From NCBI GenBank assembly GCA_003990745.1, contig RBNI01000611.1:1-28653 (forward strand): a stretch of 28,653 bases of DNA, read 5' to 3'. This document shows positions 9,871 through 20,655 of this stretch, in pieces (positions within the stretch are counted from its first letter, which is position 1; each line of letters opens with the position of its first letter). The DNA comes from Jimgerdemannia flammicorona (Eukaryota; Mucoromycota; Endogonomycetes; Endogonales; Endogonaceae). The notes below the pieces were generated by a model, which worked only from the letters and a program-made list of their open reading frames with translations, did no database searches and had not been told where the DNA came from. The position numbers and the translations under genes were made by a program.

Positions 9871-10011
9871 GGCCTCTTCGCATATGAATGCGATTGGCGG
9901 GCCTTCGGAAGCGTATCCTTCCTTTGAGCCAAACCCATGTCCTACATTAGATTCATTTTATATAGAACACTATTCATCTCATGTTAGCCTCCTCATGCGC
10001 GGGACACTTTG
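9871..10011 (+). repeat. Ngaro repeat B2 (right end of element)
   Basis: This is the second copy of B1, separated from A2 by 41 bases of C-rich sequence. Similarity to B1 stops exactly after ACACTTTG, marking the right boundary of the element. Confidence 0.88.
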
Positions 10012-10435
10012 CCGATAGTTCCTAGTGCTCCCATGAACCAAATTGAGTTTTAGCTTATTAGATTCGCCTCATCTAGGCGAATCCAGCAAAATAAAGGCCA
10101 TCAAAATTGGATGGATTTCCATTGAGTTATTGCATTTCGAAGTTTGACTATCGAATCGGACCTTGATTCGATTTGAATCCAATTCGAATTGATTTGATTC
10201 ATTTGGGAGCGCTACCCACTACATATACAATTTCCGTGACTAATACTAATCCTACGTAAGGGCGTTGCTCACGTAAGTCCCCATGGAAAGGCCTCAAGGG
10301 TGCCCAGAGAACCATTCAGCTGGCGTAGAGTGACGGACCCCTTGCATGGTTGTTCGACGTCATTCCACAACTTTAAAGGGATGTGTCACCAATCACATTC
10401 CTTACAATAACCAAAGCCGAGATTAAGCCACTTGT
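10012..10435 (+). repeat. Right half of the repeat split by the Ngaro element
   Basis: 10220-10435 resembles 14120-14400. Shared landmarks in order are ATACAATTT, TGACTAA, AATCCTACG, CCATGG, CAGA(G)AACC, CGTAGAGT and TTCCACAA. 10061-10083 is a perfect 9-bp hairpin (GATTCGCCT, 5-base loop, AGGCGAATC). 10150-10205 is rich in GAATC/GATTC words. No gene is seen. Confidence 0.45.
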
Positions 10436-10455
10436 TTGAGCATATATATATATAC

Positions 10456-11446
10456 TGTAATATGCCGGCTCAATGGAGGCAAATTACAAGGATGGGGTAG
10501 CTATGTAGATTGGCTTGAGCCCCCAGCTACTTTGTCAAAAGTAACAAAATATTCAATGGTTTCTTGTTCTAAAGGTACAAGTTCACTTGTTCAAGTAATA
10601 TGGAGAATTTTGGCAGTTTTCTAATTAGGTGCAGTTTTGCATAATATGGCAAATTCAGCAGACTACTTGGGTAGTGCAGATTCTTCATAATTTGGTAGAT
10701 TTTGGTAGATTCCTTGAATGGCAGATGATGGCAATTTCAGGCTTAGTCTGGGAAGTAGACCAAAATATAGCAGATTTCTCAAGTTTGAAATTGGCAGACT
10801 TCTGACAAATAAAGTTATATTGGTTGGCTGTCTCATTTGTATGAACAAGTTCACTACAAAGATATATCTGACTGACTGGCTTAGAATATGTCAAATATAG
10901 TAGATTTCTCAGATTCTTCTGACTTAGTCTAGTAAGTATACCAAAGTTGACAGACTTCTTTATATCAGAAAGTAGACTAGAGTGAAAAAGAAAGCTCATA
11001 ATCTCCTAAGTAGTAGCTGTAGAGTAGGTATTTCTTCTAAGTATTATAATTTTTTCTGGATTAAGTGACTTTTGGCAGACATAACTCTTGAAGTATTTTA
11101 GGCAGGCTTGTCTTTTGCTTTTGAACTTTTTAGACTAAGGTTTATTCACTCTTATTATTGGGATATTTTATACAGTTATAATTACTAGCTGATTGTTTTG
11201 TGACTAATTATAAAATATGCAGTAAGGTTAATTTAGAAAGATATTTTCTCAAGAAATAGATGTTTCTTTAAGATACAGATATATATATCCTCAGGATACA
11301 GATATACCTTAGCAATATGAAATTTGTTCTAATTTAGTATATCAGACTATTTATATAGTAGAGTAGTATAAGGAATAACTATATGAAGTAACTATACTGA
11401 ATATTTAGTATATTATTTAATTATACTATAATATTTACTTGTTATA
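10456..11446 (-). repeat. Left (3') LTR, heavily transition-mutated
   Basis: Its start matches 26843 onward (CTCAATGGAGGCAAATTACA). Its end, including the degraded tract TTAGCTCTTACTAAA just after 11446, matches 28384-28405. It is shorter than the 1,548-bp copy, so it has internal deletions. Relative to 12277-12749 it shows mostly C-to-T and G-to-A differences. Confidence 0.6.
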
Positions 11447-11879
11447 TTAGCTCTTACTAAATAACAGTATGTTTTTAGACTATTTATTAGTTATTATTCC
11501 AATATTCATAGGTAGCTTCTACATCTATATCTGTACTATCATTGTCTTTTATATCTGAGTCACTCTATTCTAAGAGTTCTTCTTCTTCAGAGAACAGAAT
11601 TTTAACTTAACTAATAATGCTCTGGTAGATAGATATGTTCATTTTCTATATATTATTCATAAAGAACTGAACCTAGATAAGGGTTGAGGAGTTTTACTTA
11701 TATATAGTATAGAGTCTATCTACTGCTAGAGTATTTCTTCAGAAGAGACCTATAGTGTTTCTGATATATATCTGTTCTGATACTAGAAGATTCTATAATT
11801 GTCTCCTAATAGTATAGTAATATAGGTTCTGTATCTGATAGATTTCTCTAAATTATATAGTTAAGTTCTTTATTTGAAC
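11447..11879 (-). pseudogene. Degraded internal region of the LTR element
   Basis: 11490-11680 aligns with 28430-28625 (landmarks GCTTCTACATCTATATCTG and TTCTTCTTCTTCAG-like runs). There an open minus-strand frame exists; here the sequence is AT-rich and interrupted by stops. It is too decayed to name a protein. Confidence 0.45.
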
Positions 11880-12749
11880 TTTGGACAGATAATTCAAGCT
11901 TCTTCTGGCAAGTAGACTAAAAATAGTAGGTTTCTTAAATTTAGGCTAAATCTAATAAGTTGACTAAAATATAGCAGATTTCTCAAGTTCTTTTAGCTTA
12001 GTCTGGCAAGTATACCAAATATATCAGATTTCTCTTCTGGCTTAGTCTGGCAAGCATACCAAAATATATCAGATTTTTCTTCTGACTAAGTCTGATAAGT
12101 GTATCAAATATATTAGATTTCTCTTCTAGCTTAGTCTGATAAGTATATCAAAATTGGTAGACTTTTCTTAGCAAAGTTATATTAATCAACTGCTTTGTTT
12201 GTATAAATGAGTTCACTCTGAAGGTGCATCTGGTTGACTGGCTTGGATAAGGAATGACAGACTTCTTTACATCAGAAAGTAGACTAAAGTAGAAAAGAAA
12301 GCTCACAATCTCCTAAGTAGTAGCTGCAGAGCAGGTATTTCTCCTAAGTATTGCAATCCTTCCTAAATTAGGTGGCTTTTGGCAGGCAAATCTCTTGAAG
12401 TGTATTAGACAGACTTGTCTTTTTCTTTTGAACTTTTCAGACTAAGATTTATTCACTCTTGTCACTGGGGTATTTTATACAGTTGTGGTTGCTAGCTGGT
12501 TGCTATGTGGTTAATTATAAAATGTGCAGTAAGGCTAATTTAGAAAGGTGTTCTCTCAGGGAACAGGTGTTCCTTCAGGGCACAGGTGTACCCTCAGGGT
12601 ACAGGTGTACCTTGGCAGCACGAAAATTGTCCTAATTTAGTATGTCAGGCTATTTATGCAGCAGGGTAGTGCAAGGGGCAACTATGTGGGGTATCTATGC
12701 TGGGTGTTTCGCACATCATCTGGCTATACTATAATGTTTGCTTGTCGCA
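11880..12749 (-). repeat. Right (5') LTR fragment
   Basis: It lacks the LTR's left end. 12277-12749 aligns along its length with 10967-11446 and with parts of 27950-28390. The first ~360 bases are AT-rich like the left LTR, while bases after ~12240 retain many more G and C. It carries a short tandem motif (ACAGGTGTNCC) at 12560-12612. Confidence 0.55.
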
Positions 12750-12753
12750 ATAC

Positions 12754-13308
12754 CTTCGTTGCTTCAAGCCTGACAGTGCAGTGCGGGCTGGTGACCATCC
12801 CCAAGGAGCGTTAGCTGGCCTCAGTCCGTGTCTGTTCTTCAAGGGATCGGTGGGAATATATGACGAACGGAAAGGCATCTGCAGTTACTATGGTAGGGAA
12901 TAATTGTCTTGGGTGCTCACATTTTTGTAGCAAGTGAAACCCATCCTGTGCTTGCCATTTATCCTCGGCGACGTCGATGGCCAAATATGATCCACCAGAA
13001 ATTTGCCGCAGTTAAAGGGGTGGCTAAAGTGCCCCGCGAATTTTGTGGCTGCTCGCGAAATTCATGGCTTCGAGCTTTGACTGACTTTCGTTTGTGTAGG
13101 ATTTGCTTACGTAGGCTGTTGAATTTCGCTTGTGTGTGGGCAACTAAATTTCGCCGGGCTTCGTGAATTTCATGACTTGCCTTGGGCTCCGGCTTTGCAG
13201 TTGAATTTCGCTTATTTCGCTTGTTGATTTCGGGCTTCGGGCTTCGGGCTTCGCCCACACCAACGTAGCCCAGCCACAAAATTCGCTACCAATCTAAAAG
13301 TCCAATCA
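12754..13308. other. Intergenic, low-complexity GAATTTCG/CGGGCTT words
   Basis: No gene is seen. 13030-13250 repeats words such as GAATTTCGC, and 13225-13250 has CGGGCTT three times in tandem. Overlapping open frames on both strands here are explained by this composition. Confidence 0.4.
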
Positions 13309-13921
13309 AGAAATTGATCGTTCAATAAAAGGGCGGTGTGCAGCGACGCCTTGGTTAGTGAATTCCTTAAGTGAAGCGTCTTAGAGTCACCAGGGGAGTC
13401 TGTAAAGCGACCTATCGTGGTTCCTTGCGAATTTATTACTTGACTAATCTGCTATAAGATATGTAAGCGCCTCCTACGTATACGTCCGTGTAGAAGCCTC
13501 TTCCTGAGATGTGCGCAACCCGGAACCCTTCAGCGCGTACATCAATTCGCGCGCAGCCTCTATTCCACTGCCCCTGTCCTACTCCGCAACCGGTATCCGG
13601 CGTTGTTCGAGCGTTAGAAACGAAATGAGGAACTTGTCAAAATAAAGGGGGATGAGTGTGCTCTTTTTTAGCACGCGTTAGGTTCCGGGTTGCGTATTTA
13701 TACCTCAGGAAGAGGAATTTGTAGGCTTCTACGCGGGCTTACGTAGGAGGTGCTCACATATATTATAGCAGATTAGTCAGAAATTCATATTTAAATAGCG
13801 GATGTTTGCACAAGTAAAAAGGGCAGTCGCAATTCTCAAGGAACCAGTCATCCAAGGAATCGCTTCACTTAAGGAATTCACTAAGGCTGCACACCACCCC
13901 TTTATTGGTCGATCAATTTCT
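13309..13921. mobile_element. Fold-back (inverted-repeat) element, non-autonomous
   Basis: The left arm starts AGAAATTGATCG and runs through GGCGGTGTGCAG, GAATTCCTTAAGTGAAGCG, ACTAATCTGCTATAA, CGCCTCCTACGTA, GTAGAAGCCTCTTCCTGAG and CGCAACCCGGAACC to ~13530. The right arm (about 13680-13921) holds the reverse complement of these words in reverse order. The arms are ~200 bp with a ~150-bp centre. There is no coding frame and no clear target duplication. It is probably a MITE or fold-back element mobilised by a DNA transposase elsewhere. Related arm sequence occurs at 4938-4975. Confidence 0.72.
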
Positions 13922-14420
13922 GGAACCTCGCACTGAGTATATACACTTTAGCCACACCCCCAGAAAAAGTCGGATCTAGCGACTCTTTTGGCTAGTGAAT
14001 TCTTTAAGTGATACAGGCTGTCGAGCCTGAGAAGTAATACACTGGATCTTCTAATAGCGTACTTCTCGCCTGAATGCACCCGACTTTCAATAGCTAAAAC
14101 GTGAGATTTACAATCATCGGCAAACATACAATTTTCCCTGACTAACAATCCTACGAAAGAGCGCCGCGCAAGCCCATGGGAGGGGTTTGAAGGTACGGAC
14201 AGAACCCTTCGGCTTTCGTAGAGTAGCTTGAGCGATTTCTAAGGGCTCTTGCGCCAACGTTCAACATTAATAGCGCCATCGTTCCACAATCTTGATTAAA
14301 ATGTATCAAATCCCACGATTGGAGCCACAAACCCACTCGAGTCCGCACCCGGTGCATTCGTGGCCAATACTGCAGTGTCATTTCCCTGCAATATCCAAAA
14401 CCACTTTTTTTTTTTTTTTC
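13922..14420 (+). repeat. Second copy of the repeat interrupted by the Ngaro element
   Basis: 13965-14033 matches 4977-5030, and 14120-14400 matches 10220-10435. Here the two parts are only ~90 bases apart. It ends near a 15-nt T run (14405-14419). Confidence 0.45.
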
Positions 14421-14688
14421 ACGTCGCTACAATAGGACTCTGAAGTTTCTTCAACTCGACATGTAAGCACGTGACATCCGTTACGTCACACTTGTATACG
14501 TCATCTATCGGCAACGCGTATTTTACACAACATAGCTCCCTTCGCTCCACTTCAGTATTCTGGCTATTACACACACAACAGAATCCACTGTCAAGGAGAT
14601 CCAACTCTGGTTCGGCATCGGCTTGGAGCCCGCAAACTAGGTTTGGACCACGGCCGAGGACTAAGTGTCGGAAATGAAGTGCGTCGGG

Positions 14689-14735
<47 letters not shown>

Positions 14736-15069
14736 AATTCGTTTTAGACCATATATCTCGTGGCTCTGAATAATAAGGTAAGATGTTTTGCTCTTGCGCA
14801 TCTGCCTATTGTGGTGGTATTTGACATGATTCACCTAAAAATCTCGTTGATACTATCCTGGACCTTCATGATTTATTAACGTCATTCTATTATGTTTGTA
14901 ATATCGATCGATAATTCAGATCAATCATATATTCGAAAGTCTGGTGAATGAAAATAAGAACGTCTAGCATATGAAGACAGTGTAGGAATGATGGTGTGGT
15001 AATGTCTGTTGCAGAAATTTCATTATATCAGGCACCAAAATGGGATTTTCTCGCCCACACCGCATCCAT
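14421..15069. other. Intergenic with a 41-nt poly-A tract
   Basis: 14692-14732 is an uninterrupted run of 41 A. No gene is seen on either strand. The part after 14733 is probably the 3' flank of the transporter gene on the minus strand. Confidence 0.45.
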
Positions 15070-17220
15070 TTAGACACCGACTGTCTTCTTCAACTTAAAG
15101 TGCTGCACAAAAAGGCTTGCCAAAAACGTAACACCGGCCAACGGTGTGCCGACAATGAAGACGAGGCTGAGACTCTGGACGTAGCTGTTGATGACCTGGC
15201 CCTTGACGGCTTCCGGCAGCATTTGGACGTAGGCGACATTGGTGCGGGCGGCCGCAATGGAAAAGTCGAGTTGGAGGCTTGTCAGGCTAGCCAAAAGTTT
15301 GTTATTAAAGATAGAGCCTATTGAAGGAGAAGGAGTGAATTAATGAAATGTCGAGTGGATTTCAATGCTAAGTGGAAGGGGGCGGAAATGGTAGTTACCA
15401 GAAATGGCGATACCGAGCACACCACCAATAGTACGCCAAAAGTTAATGAGGGTGGTAACGACGGCAACACTATTGGGTCGGAAGAAAATTATATCACTGA
15501 TCAGAACGGTGTTTATATCTCAACACATAAGCTACGCAAAAAAAATAAATTAAACGCATACTCTTTGTACTCCACGCTCGATTGCGCCGCCAGAGTCATG
15601 GTCTGCATTGACAGACCCATACCCATACCACAGATGATAAGGTATCCTATCTGCTCAGCATGCCCAGTTTCCGCAGTCAAGGTGGAGATCAAGCCGGCAC
15701 CGACGGTGAGAAGGGCCGCGCCAAGGGTGATGTAGATACGGTATATTCCGAAGCGCGAAACGAGGTTGCCCGAAACGATGGTGCAGGCGACCATTCCCGC
15801 CATGAGCGGGATGAGTTCGAGACCCGAGGCAGTGGCAGATTCGCCCTCGACAACTTGGAAGTAGATTGGGAGGTAGTAGATCATGCTGTGGCAGGCAAGA
15901 ATTATAATTTTGAAGATCAGCATTTTGATGAGATTCAACTTTCACACGTGAAAAGTTCAAGATACAACCGGTATAGACACGGAAACTCACCCGAAGAATC
16001 CAATACCGAAGAACAAACTCATGATGAACACGGCCATGGGTGTCCGCATCTTGAATACATGTCCGGGGATGATGGGCTCCTTTGCATGATAACCCTCGAC
16101 GAGGATTAAAGCAATTATCAAAACGCCACCGACGACGAAGAGGGAGATGATGACGGCGCTGTCCCAGGCGTAACTGTTACCGCCCCATTCGATGGCAAGC
16201 AGGATGGCGACGCAGGCAAGGATCAAAATTAAGGTGCCTAGGAAGTCAATACGGTCGAGCTTTTCACGCATTGAGCCCTTGGGCTTCGGCAGGTCGAGGA
16301 AAATAATGATGACGGCCATGGCTACGGCGCCAATGGGGAGGTTGAGGTAAAAGTTCCATCTCCAACTGACGTGGTCCGTGAACGCACCACCAATCAGCGG
16401 GCCGATAACCGAGGATAGACCAAAGCAGGCACCAATGATGCCCTGGTACTTGCCCCTGTCACGGAGGGAAACCACCTCCGTGACTGATAGAGGAAAATAA
16501 TAATAACAATAATAATAATTAGACCGGAAACGTAGACAAGTTAAATTACGAAACAGAATAATTACTTACTTATGATCATGGCCATGGCCATGATTCCTCC
16601 ACCACCGATGCCTTGGATGGCACGAAAAATGATAAGCATTATCATATTTTGCGCTGCACCGCAGAGGATGGATCCGATTTCGAAGATGACGATTGCGAAC
16701 AGGAAGACAGCTTTACGACCGAAAATATCGCTGAACTTTCCGTAAAGAGGTAGGAATGCCGTCGAAGTCAACATGTATCCTGTGCCGACCCAACCGATTT
16801 GGTCGAGCGCATTAAAATCCGAGGCAATGCGTGGTAGTGCGGTAGAGACGATTGTCTGATCCAGAGACGAAAGGAAGACGGAAATACAAATGCTGAATAA
16901 AAAAAAAAAAAAAGGTAAAAAAAAAAAAAAAAAAAAGGTAGAAAAATTGTCATAATTGTCGATGGAAGAGTTGGAGATGCCCTAAAAAAGTGCGATCGTT
17001 TTTCAACCTACCCAAGGAACACAACTGCAAGCCTTAGCCCCGTCAATTTCTTGGCCTGAACGTCATATTGTGCTTCGGGATCCGAGGGAATTTCAAGGTT
17101 CCCGGGTTTTGCGAGTTCGCTATTGGCATCAATTTTTTCAACCGGGACGCCGGTGATGGTGCTTTCGTTATTGTCGAACGAATGTTCCGCTGTCTGCGGC
17201 TTCTCTGAGTCAAACGACAT
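15070..17220 (-). CDS. MFS multidrug transporter, DHA2 (14-TMS) family, six exons
   Basis: Model: complement(join(15070..15317, 15399..15469, 15562..15885, 15991..16483, 16570..16892, 17012..17220)), 555 residues, all junctions GT-AG and in frame. The first ~60 residues are a polar cytoplasmic tail. Then come LDQTIVSTALP (~80-90, motif D1), GKFSDIFGRK (~121-130, motif A), IQGIGGGGI, and GLSSVIGPLIGG (~199-210, motif C of antiporters). Later blocks are WRWNFYLNLPIG, YYLPIYFQVVEG and TIGGVLGIAISG. Length and motifs fit the 14-helix drug:H+ antiporter-2 family, which exports drugs, toxins or amino acids across plasma or vacuolar membrane; the substrate cannot be read. Intron 1 carries two long A/T runs. 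The 71-nt exon has an alternative upstream acceptor 27 nt away, also in frame. The gene looks intact. Confidence 0.92.
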
Positions 17221-18486
17221 GTGTGCGTGTATTTAATGATGAAATGGGTGCTCCGGATGCTCTCGATGAAGAATTGACGAATGCAAACAATGGCTTGAAT
17301 GCAAAGTTGTTCCCAGGACGCGATATTTAAACTCTTCACTTGGTGCGCATCTTCGGTCAATTTGCACGGCCTGACGTTGGCAGCCTTGCACAAAATACGC
17401 CCTTGTGTCCCTGCACACATTCCGATTAATCCGGTTTGTATGATCATATTGGGTCGAGTGACCGTGATACAATCACCGGCTAAAATTTTCATCCGCACCC
17501 AGGACGCGATCGAGGACGCGCGCGAGAGAGCACCGGGTGCTCAGGACTGGAATCCGAAATCACAGCTTCATTACCGGGCATCTAATTACTTATCGCGTCT
17601 TTCTTCTGTGTCTATTTTTGCGCCGTGTTGCGTTGTTCGACTATACACTCAGGCTCCTTGTCGTTACTGAGATTCAGTCAACTTTCGTGCCCATAATAGA
17701 AAATCAAGAGATTTCCTGATTCAATTGCTTAAATAATACAATGCGATAAAAAATCTATCAGATGGACTAGTCGTACTGGAATCGCCAACATTTTAGGCAC
17801 ACAACTTTATTATTATTGTTTGCCGTCACTATTTCGCAAACTTGACTAAGGTCCGGATTACCGGGTTATTTTCTTCCAATATGGTAAATTGCCTCTTTCT
17901 CTCTATCTCTCTCGTGGTTCCCGATATCTAGTGGTGTAAATATAACATGTGCGGATAGCCAATGTAATAAACCTCGAAATTCGAACGTCGACTGTTATAT
18001 TGACGCGTTATTCCGATTGAAAATCAGAAAGGAGCCAGAGCCAATGAATGTAGATCAACAAAAGCCCAAAGCCCCGTGTCGGGGCTCTGCCAAACGAAAA
18101 GGAAAAGGTTTCCGAACTGTGTAACATATTTGACATAGTTGAACCTCGTAGAGTCAGTTTGCGGGAGATTAACCCAGATGGGCATCTGGCAGGCATGGTA
18201 CGATTTGACTTATCGGTTACATAAAAAACATGCAGCCTAATGTAGCTACGAACGATTCCTTTAATATAATTACGACGAATTGAAGAGGTGTGAGAGTAAT
18301 AAAAAAAATCATTGCTATAGACTCTCGCCGAAGACACGCACCAGTTCACGTTCATTCAATTCAACCTTGTAGTGTAATATTATTTTGCTAGTAATGTATT
18401 TTTAAACCCAGAAAATATGCAACAGTCTGCTTTTTGTTCGACGAGATATTCTGGTTATATTTAATTCGCTAAAAAAAAAAGCGAGT
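17221..18486. other. Intergenic, 5' flank of the transporter
   Basis: 17221 to about 17500 is the probable promoter region of the minus-strand transporter. Open frames here lack domains. 17720-18480 is AT-rich without a recognisable gene. Confidence 0.4.
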
Positions 18487-18545
18487 ATCACTCTTCAGCC
18501 ACCGCATTATTTAATCGCCCGGCTAAACCGTTCCCGAACTCCCGA
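18487..18545 (+). repeat. Third fragment of the 2240/26151 repeat family
   Basis: TATCACTCTTCAG, GCATTATTTAATCGCCCGGC and CCGTTCCCGAACTC parallel the first ~60 bases of 2240-2416. An A run precedes both this copy and the 2240 copy. Confidence 0.4.
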
Positions 18546-18615
18546 ACCCCGCTGTCGGTAGCTCACATGTTTCCCACGGGATCTCGGACATGATTTCCTG
18601 CTGGCTCTTGATCTC

Positions 18616-18846
18616 GTGCAGGTGATCGTGCAGGTGACCACCGCCGACATACACGTGGCTTTACTACATTTTAATTCGACCTTGAAGGTTACAGATGACG
18701 CGTTCAGTGCTTTAATCAACGGAGTGTTGCGTGTAAATACAAATGAAAGGTATGGTTCTGCCCAACTTTTGTGTACTTCACTAGTATTTACGGATTTGGA
18801 TAGTGCATGGTGGCGCAAACATCTTAAACATGCACTAGCACACTAG
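18616..18846 (+). pseudogene. Possible protein-kinase C-lobe fragment
   Basis: The reading includes FSALINGVLRVNTNERYGSA and then QLL. This resembles the last helices of serine/threonine kinases, where a conserved Arg follows a short loop (L-xx-dPxxRxsaxqLL). No catalytic loop or glycine loop is nearby, so at best it is a relic. The match is short and could be chance. Confidence 0.22.
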
Positions 18847-20655
18847 CACGCACAGAAGCGATTTAAGACTTGCACGAACGACGTGTGCCGTAAATGGAAT
18901 TACCTTGCAGGAATTAGGCGAGCAGCAAATAGAAATAACTGGCGCCTATGAAAAGCGCGCGAAATAGTCTTTTGCCTATTTCTCCGATATTTCGCGAAGG
19001 CCGATATCAGAAGAATGTGTGTGTTATTTACATGAAGCGGGCCGCAATGCGCGTATAAAAAGACGGTAAATTTTTTTTGAGCTATATTTTTCTGATATTT
19101 CGCAAAGGTTGATATCGGAAGAATGCCATTACATTGTACCTCAATGTACCACAAGAACCCGCCAGCATGTCCGTTTGCTAATCTGTTTTTTGCCCGAAGC
19201 TAGATACACCAACTGTGCACTGCCACAGCACAATTTTCCAATGTCTGCAATCGCATCCTAGCTGACTTGGCCCTACCTTCCATGGCACCGTAGACAATCA
19301 CCCGATATGTATTGATGCCATGTAGATAGGACTAGCATGGCATGACCTACCCACAAATTATAATTTTTTTGGGTGCTGAGTCAATTGGAGTTGGTTTGTT
19401 CGTTAGCCCTTATTAGTTAAGTATAGGGCAGATTAATTGCACGATGTTCGCTCATTCCTCAGACATAGTAATGAAGTTTATATATTCGAGTCAGTACAGA
19501 ATCCGATCCCGATGGATTTGTGGACGAGTCAAGTATGACAGATAAATAAAAAATACGTCAACGCCGTATGAGGGATGTTCTAAAACGAAACACTTTTGTG
19601 AGGCTCGACATACCATCCATGGACAAACGTCTACATATATGATTGATTTTATTGAAGGAGGTCGCAAATTTGCAGCTCGCGTACTCTCGGAACGATGCCC
19701 TATCACTAGGCGGGATGGCTTGTTATGCGTGTCCTTTTTGGGACATCGTTCTTGGCTACTTTAGAAGCCAACTGACGAGCCCTTTGAGTAAAGATGAAAC
19801 CGGGGTGTACTTTCCGACGCACTCGGCATTCATATTTTTTCTTTTTCTTTTTTTTCTTTTGAGGAGGGCAACTGGTATATAATTTTCCGCGATTACTACT
19901 GGACCTAGAACACTTCCGCAGACTAGCAAGTACGCAAAGGGCGGACGAATGGTGTTGTCGCCGAGAAAAATGATTTTGAGGGAAGCGAGTTTGGCGGGAA
20001 AGGGGTTGTGTGTGTGTGTGTGTGTGTTTATATGTGTTCTTAATTAAATTGATTAATTTTGATCGTATGTAATTATATACCGCTTTTCTTGCACTCGATT
20101 TCGGCAACCTAATTAATTACATTGAGACAAACGTGACAACCCAAGTTTACTCTGCTCACATCCACAAGCAATTAGATGCACTTGTATGAATTATATATGT
20201 TTTTAGTAAAATGCGGACACCTCTATTGAACGGCCTTTTTAATAAAGTATAATTGTTGGGATCTTTTATTCGGTGGGCTCTTGTATTCGAGGAATTTATT
20301 TGATTGCTTATGCTATGAACTCAGATTTCTTGTGACACAATGTGTGTTCGCGCACAAGATTATGAAGTTGGTACAAGTCTCTTTCAGACGTCGTGTATGC
20401 TACAAAATCTAATACATCTTCAGGATTGACCAGTGGTAACTATGTTATAATTGAGGAATCTGCAAGGGTATTTTCTTTCTGCATAAAATACTAGTATTGA
20501 ATAATAAAACATCAGTTATTCAGTTATCGCAGAAGTATTAGTATCGCCGAGGTGGCTGAAATTTGTGGCTTGACGGATTTATTTTGATTCCGTCATCTCG
20601 TTTGATTACGGAACTTGTCTACTGACAATTCGTATACACCTCTAACTCCTTCACC
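18847..20655. other. Intergenic with small repeats, no gene
   Basis: A diverged direct repeat pair lies at 18976-19017 and 19082-19125 (GATATTTCGC ... AAGG ... GATATC ... GAAGAATG). A TG dinucleotide tract lies at 20007-20027. T-rich stretches lie around 19838-19860. 20543-20560 resembles the start of a tRNA (GCCGAGGTGGCTGAA), but no tRNA fold follows. The last ~50 bases are the leader of the gene at 20656. Confidence 0.4.
20007..20027. repeat. TG dinucleotide microsatellite
   Basis: An uninterrupted (TG)10T tract. Confidence 0.9.

Larger units (their letters stand above)
5050..10011 (+). mobile_element. Ngaro-like tyrosine-recombinase retrotransposon (DIRS order)
   Basis: The element shows the split-direct-repeat layout known for Ngaro/PAT elements. 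A1 (5050-5375) stands left of the coding region; B1 (9363-9503), A2 (9504-9829) and B2 (9871-10011) stand to its right. The A copies match at a constant offset of 4454, and the B copies at 508. Between them are Gag with a SAP-like motif and zinc knuckles, reverse transcriptase/RNase H, and a tyrosine recombinase. There is no DDE integrase and there are no LTRs. Members of this group replicate through a circular DNA intermediate inserted by the recombinase and normally leave no target duplication; none is seen here. The near identity of the repeats suggests fairly recent insertion, but a Gag stop and a recombinase active-site change suggest this copy is not autonomous now. Confidence 0.88.
10452..12753 (-). 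mobile_element. Collapsed LTR retrotransposon with 4-bp flank match
   Basis: Two related LTR copies flank ~430 bp of internal sequence. The left begins TGTAATATGCC at 10456 and ends near 11446 (TGTTATA). The right begins near 11880 and ends TGTCGCA at 12749. ATAC occurs just outside each end (10452-10455, 12750-12753), a candidate target duplication. The same family forms 26843-28390. The minus orientation is inferred from the polypurine tract next to the right-hand family member. No functional coding capacity remains. Confidence 0.62.

Noticed and set aside
10685..10999. 104-codon minus-strand frame inside the left LTR
   Set aside because: The sequence is AT-shifted LTR repeat; the frame has no match to a retroelement protein and the other LTR copies lack it.
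12909..13279. Overlapping frames on both strands
   Set aside because: They arise from repeated GAATTTCGC and CGGGCTT words, not from protein-like sequence.
13309..13921. CRISPR-like or tRNA-cluster palindrome
   Set aside because: One long inverted repeat with a single centre; there are no spaced short repeats.
15660..16109. 149-codon plus-strand frame
   Set aside because: Antisense to transporter exons 3-4 and rich in D/E/R/H from the complementary hydrophobic codons.
17299..17670. 123-codon plus-strand frame upstream of the transporter
   Set aside because: No domain, overlaps another frame on the opposite strand, and lies in the probable promoter region.
20543..20620. Possible tRNA (GCCGAGGTGGCTGAA)
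   Set aside because: No anticodon arm, T-loop (GTTCGAATC-like) or matching acceptor end follows.
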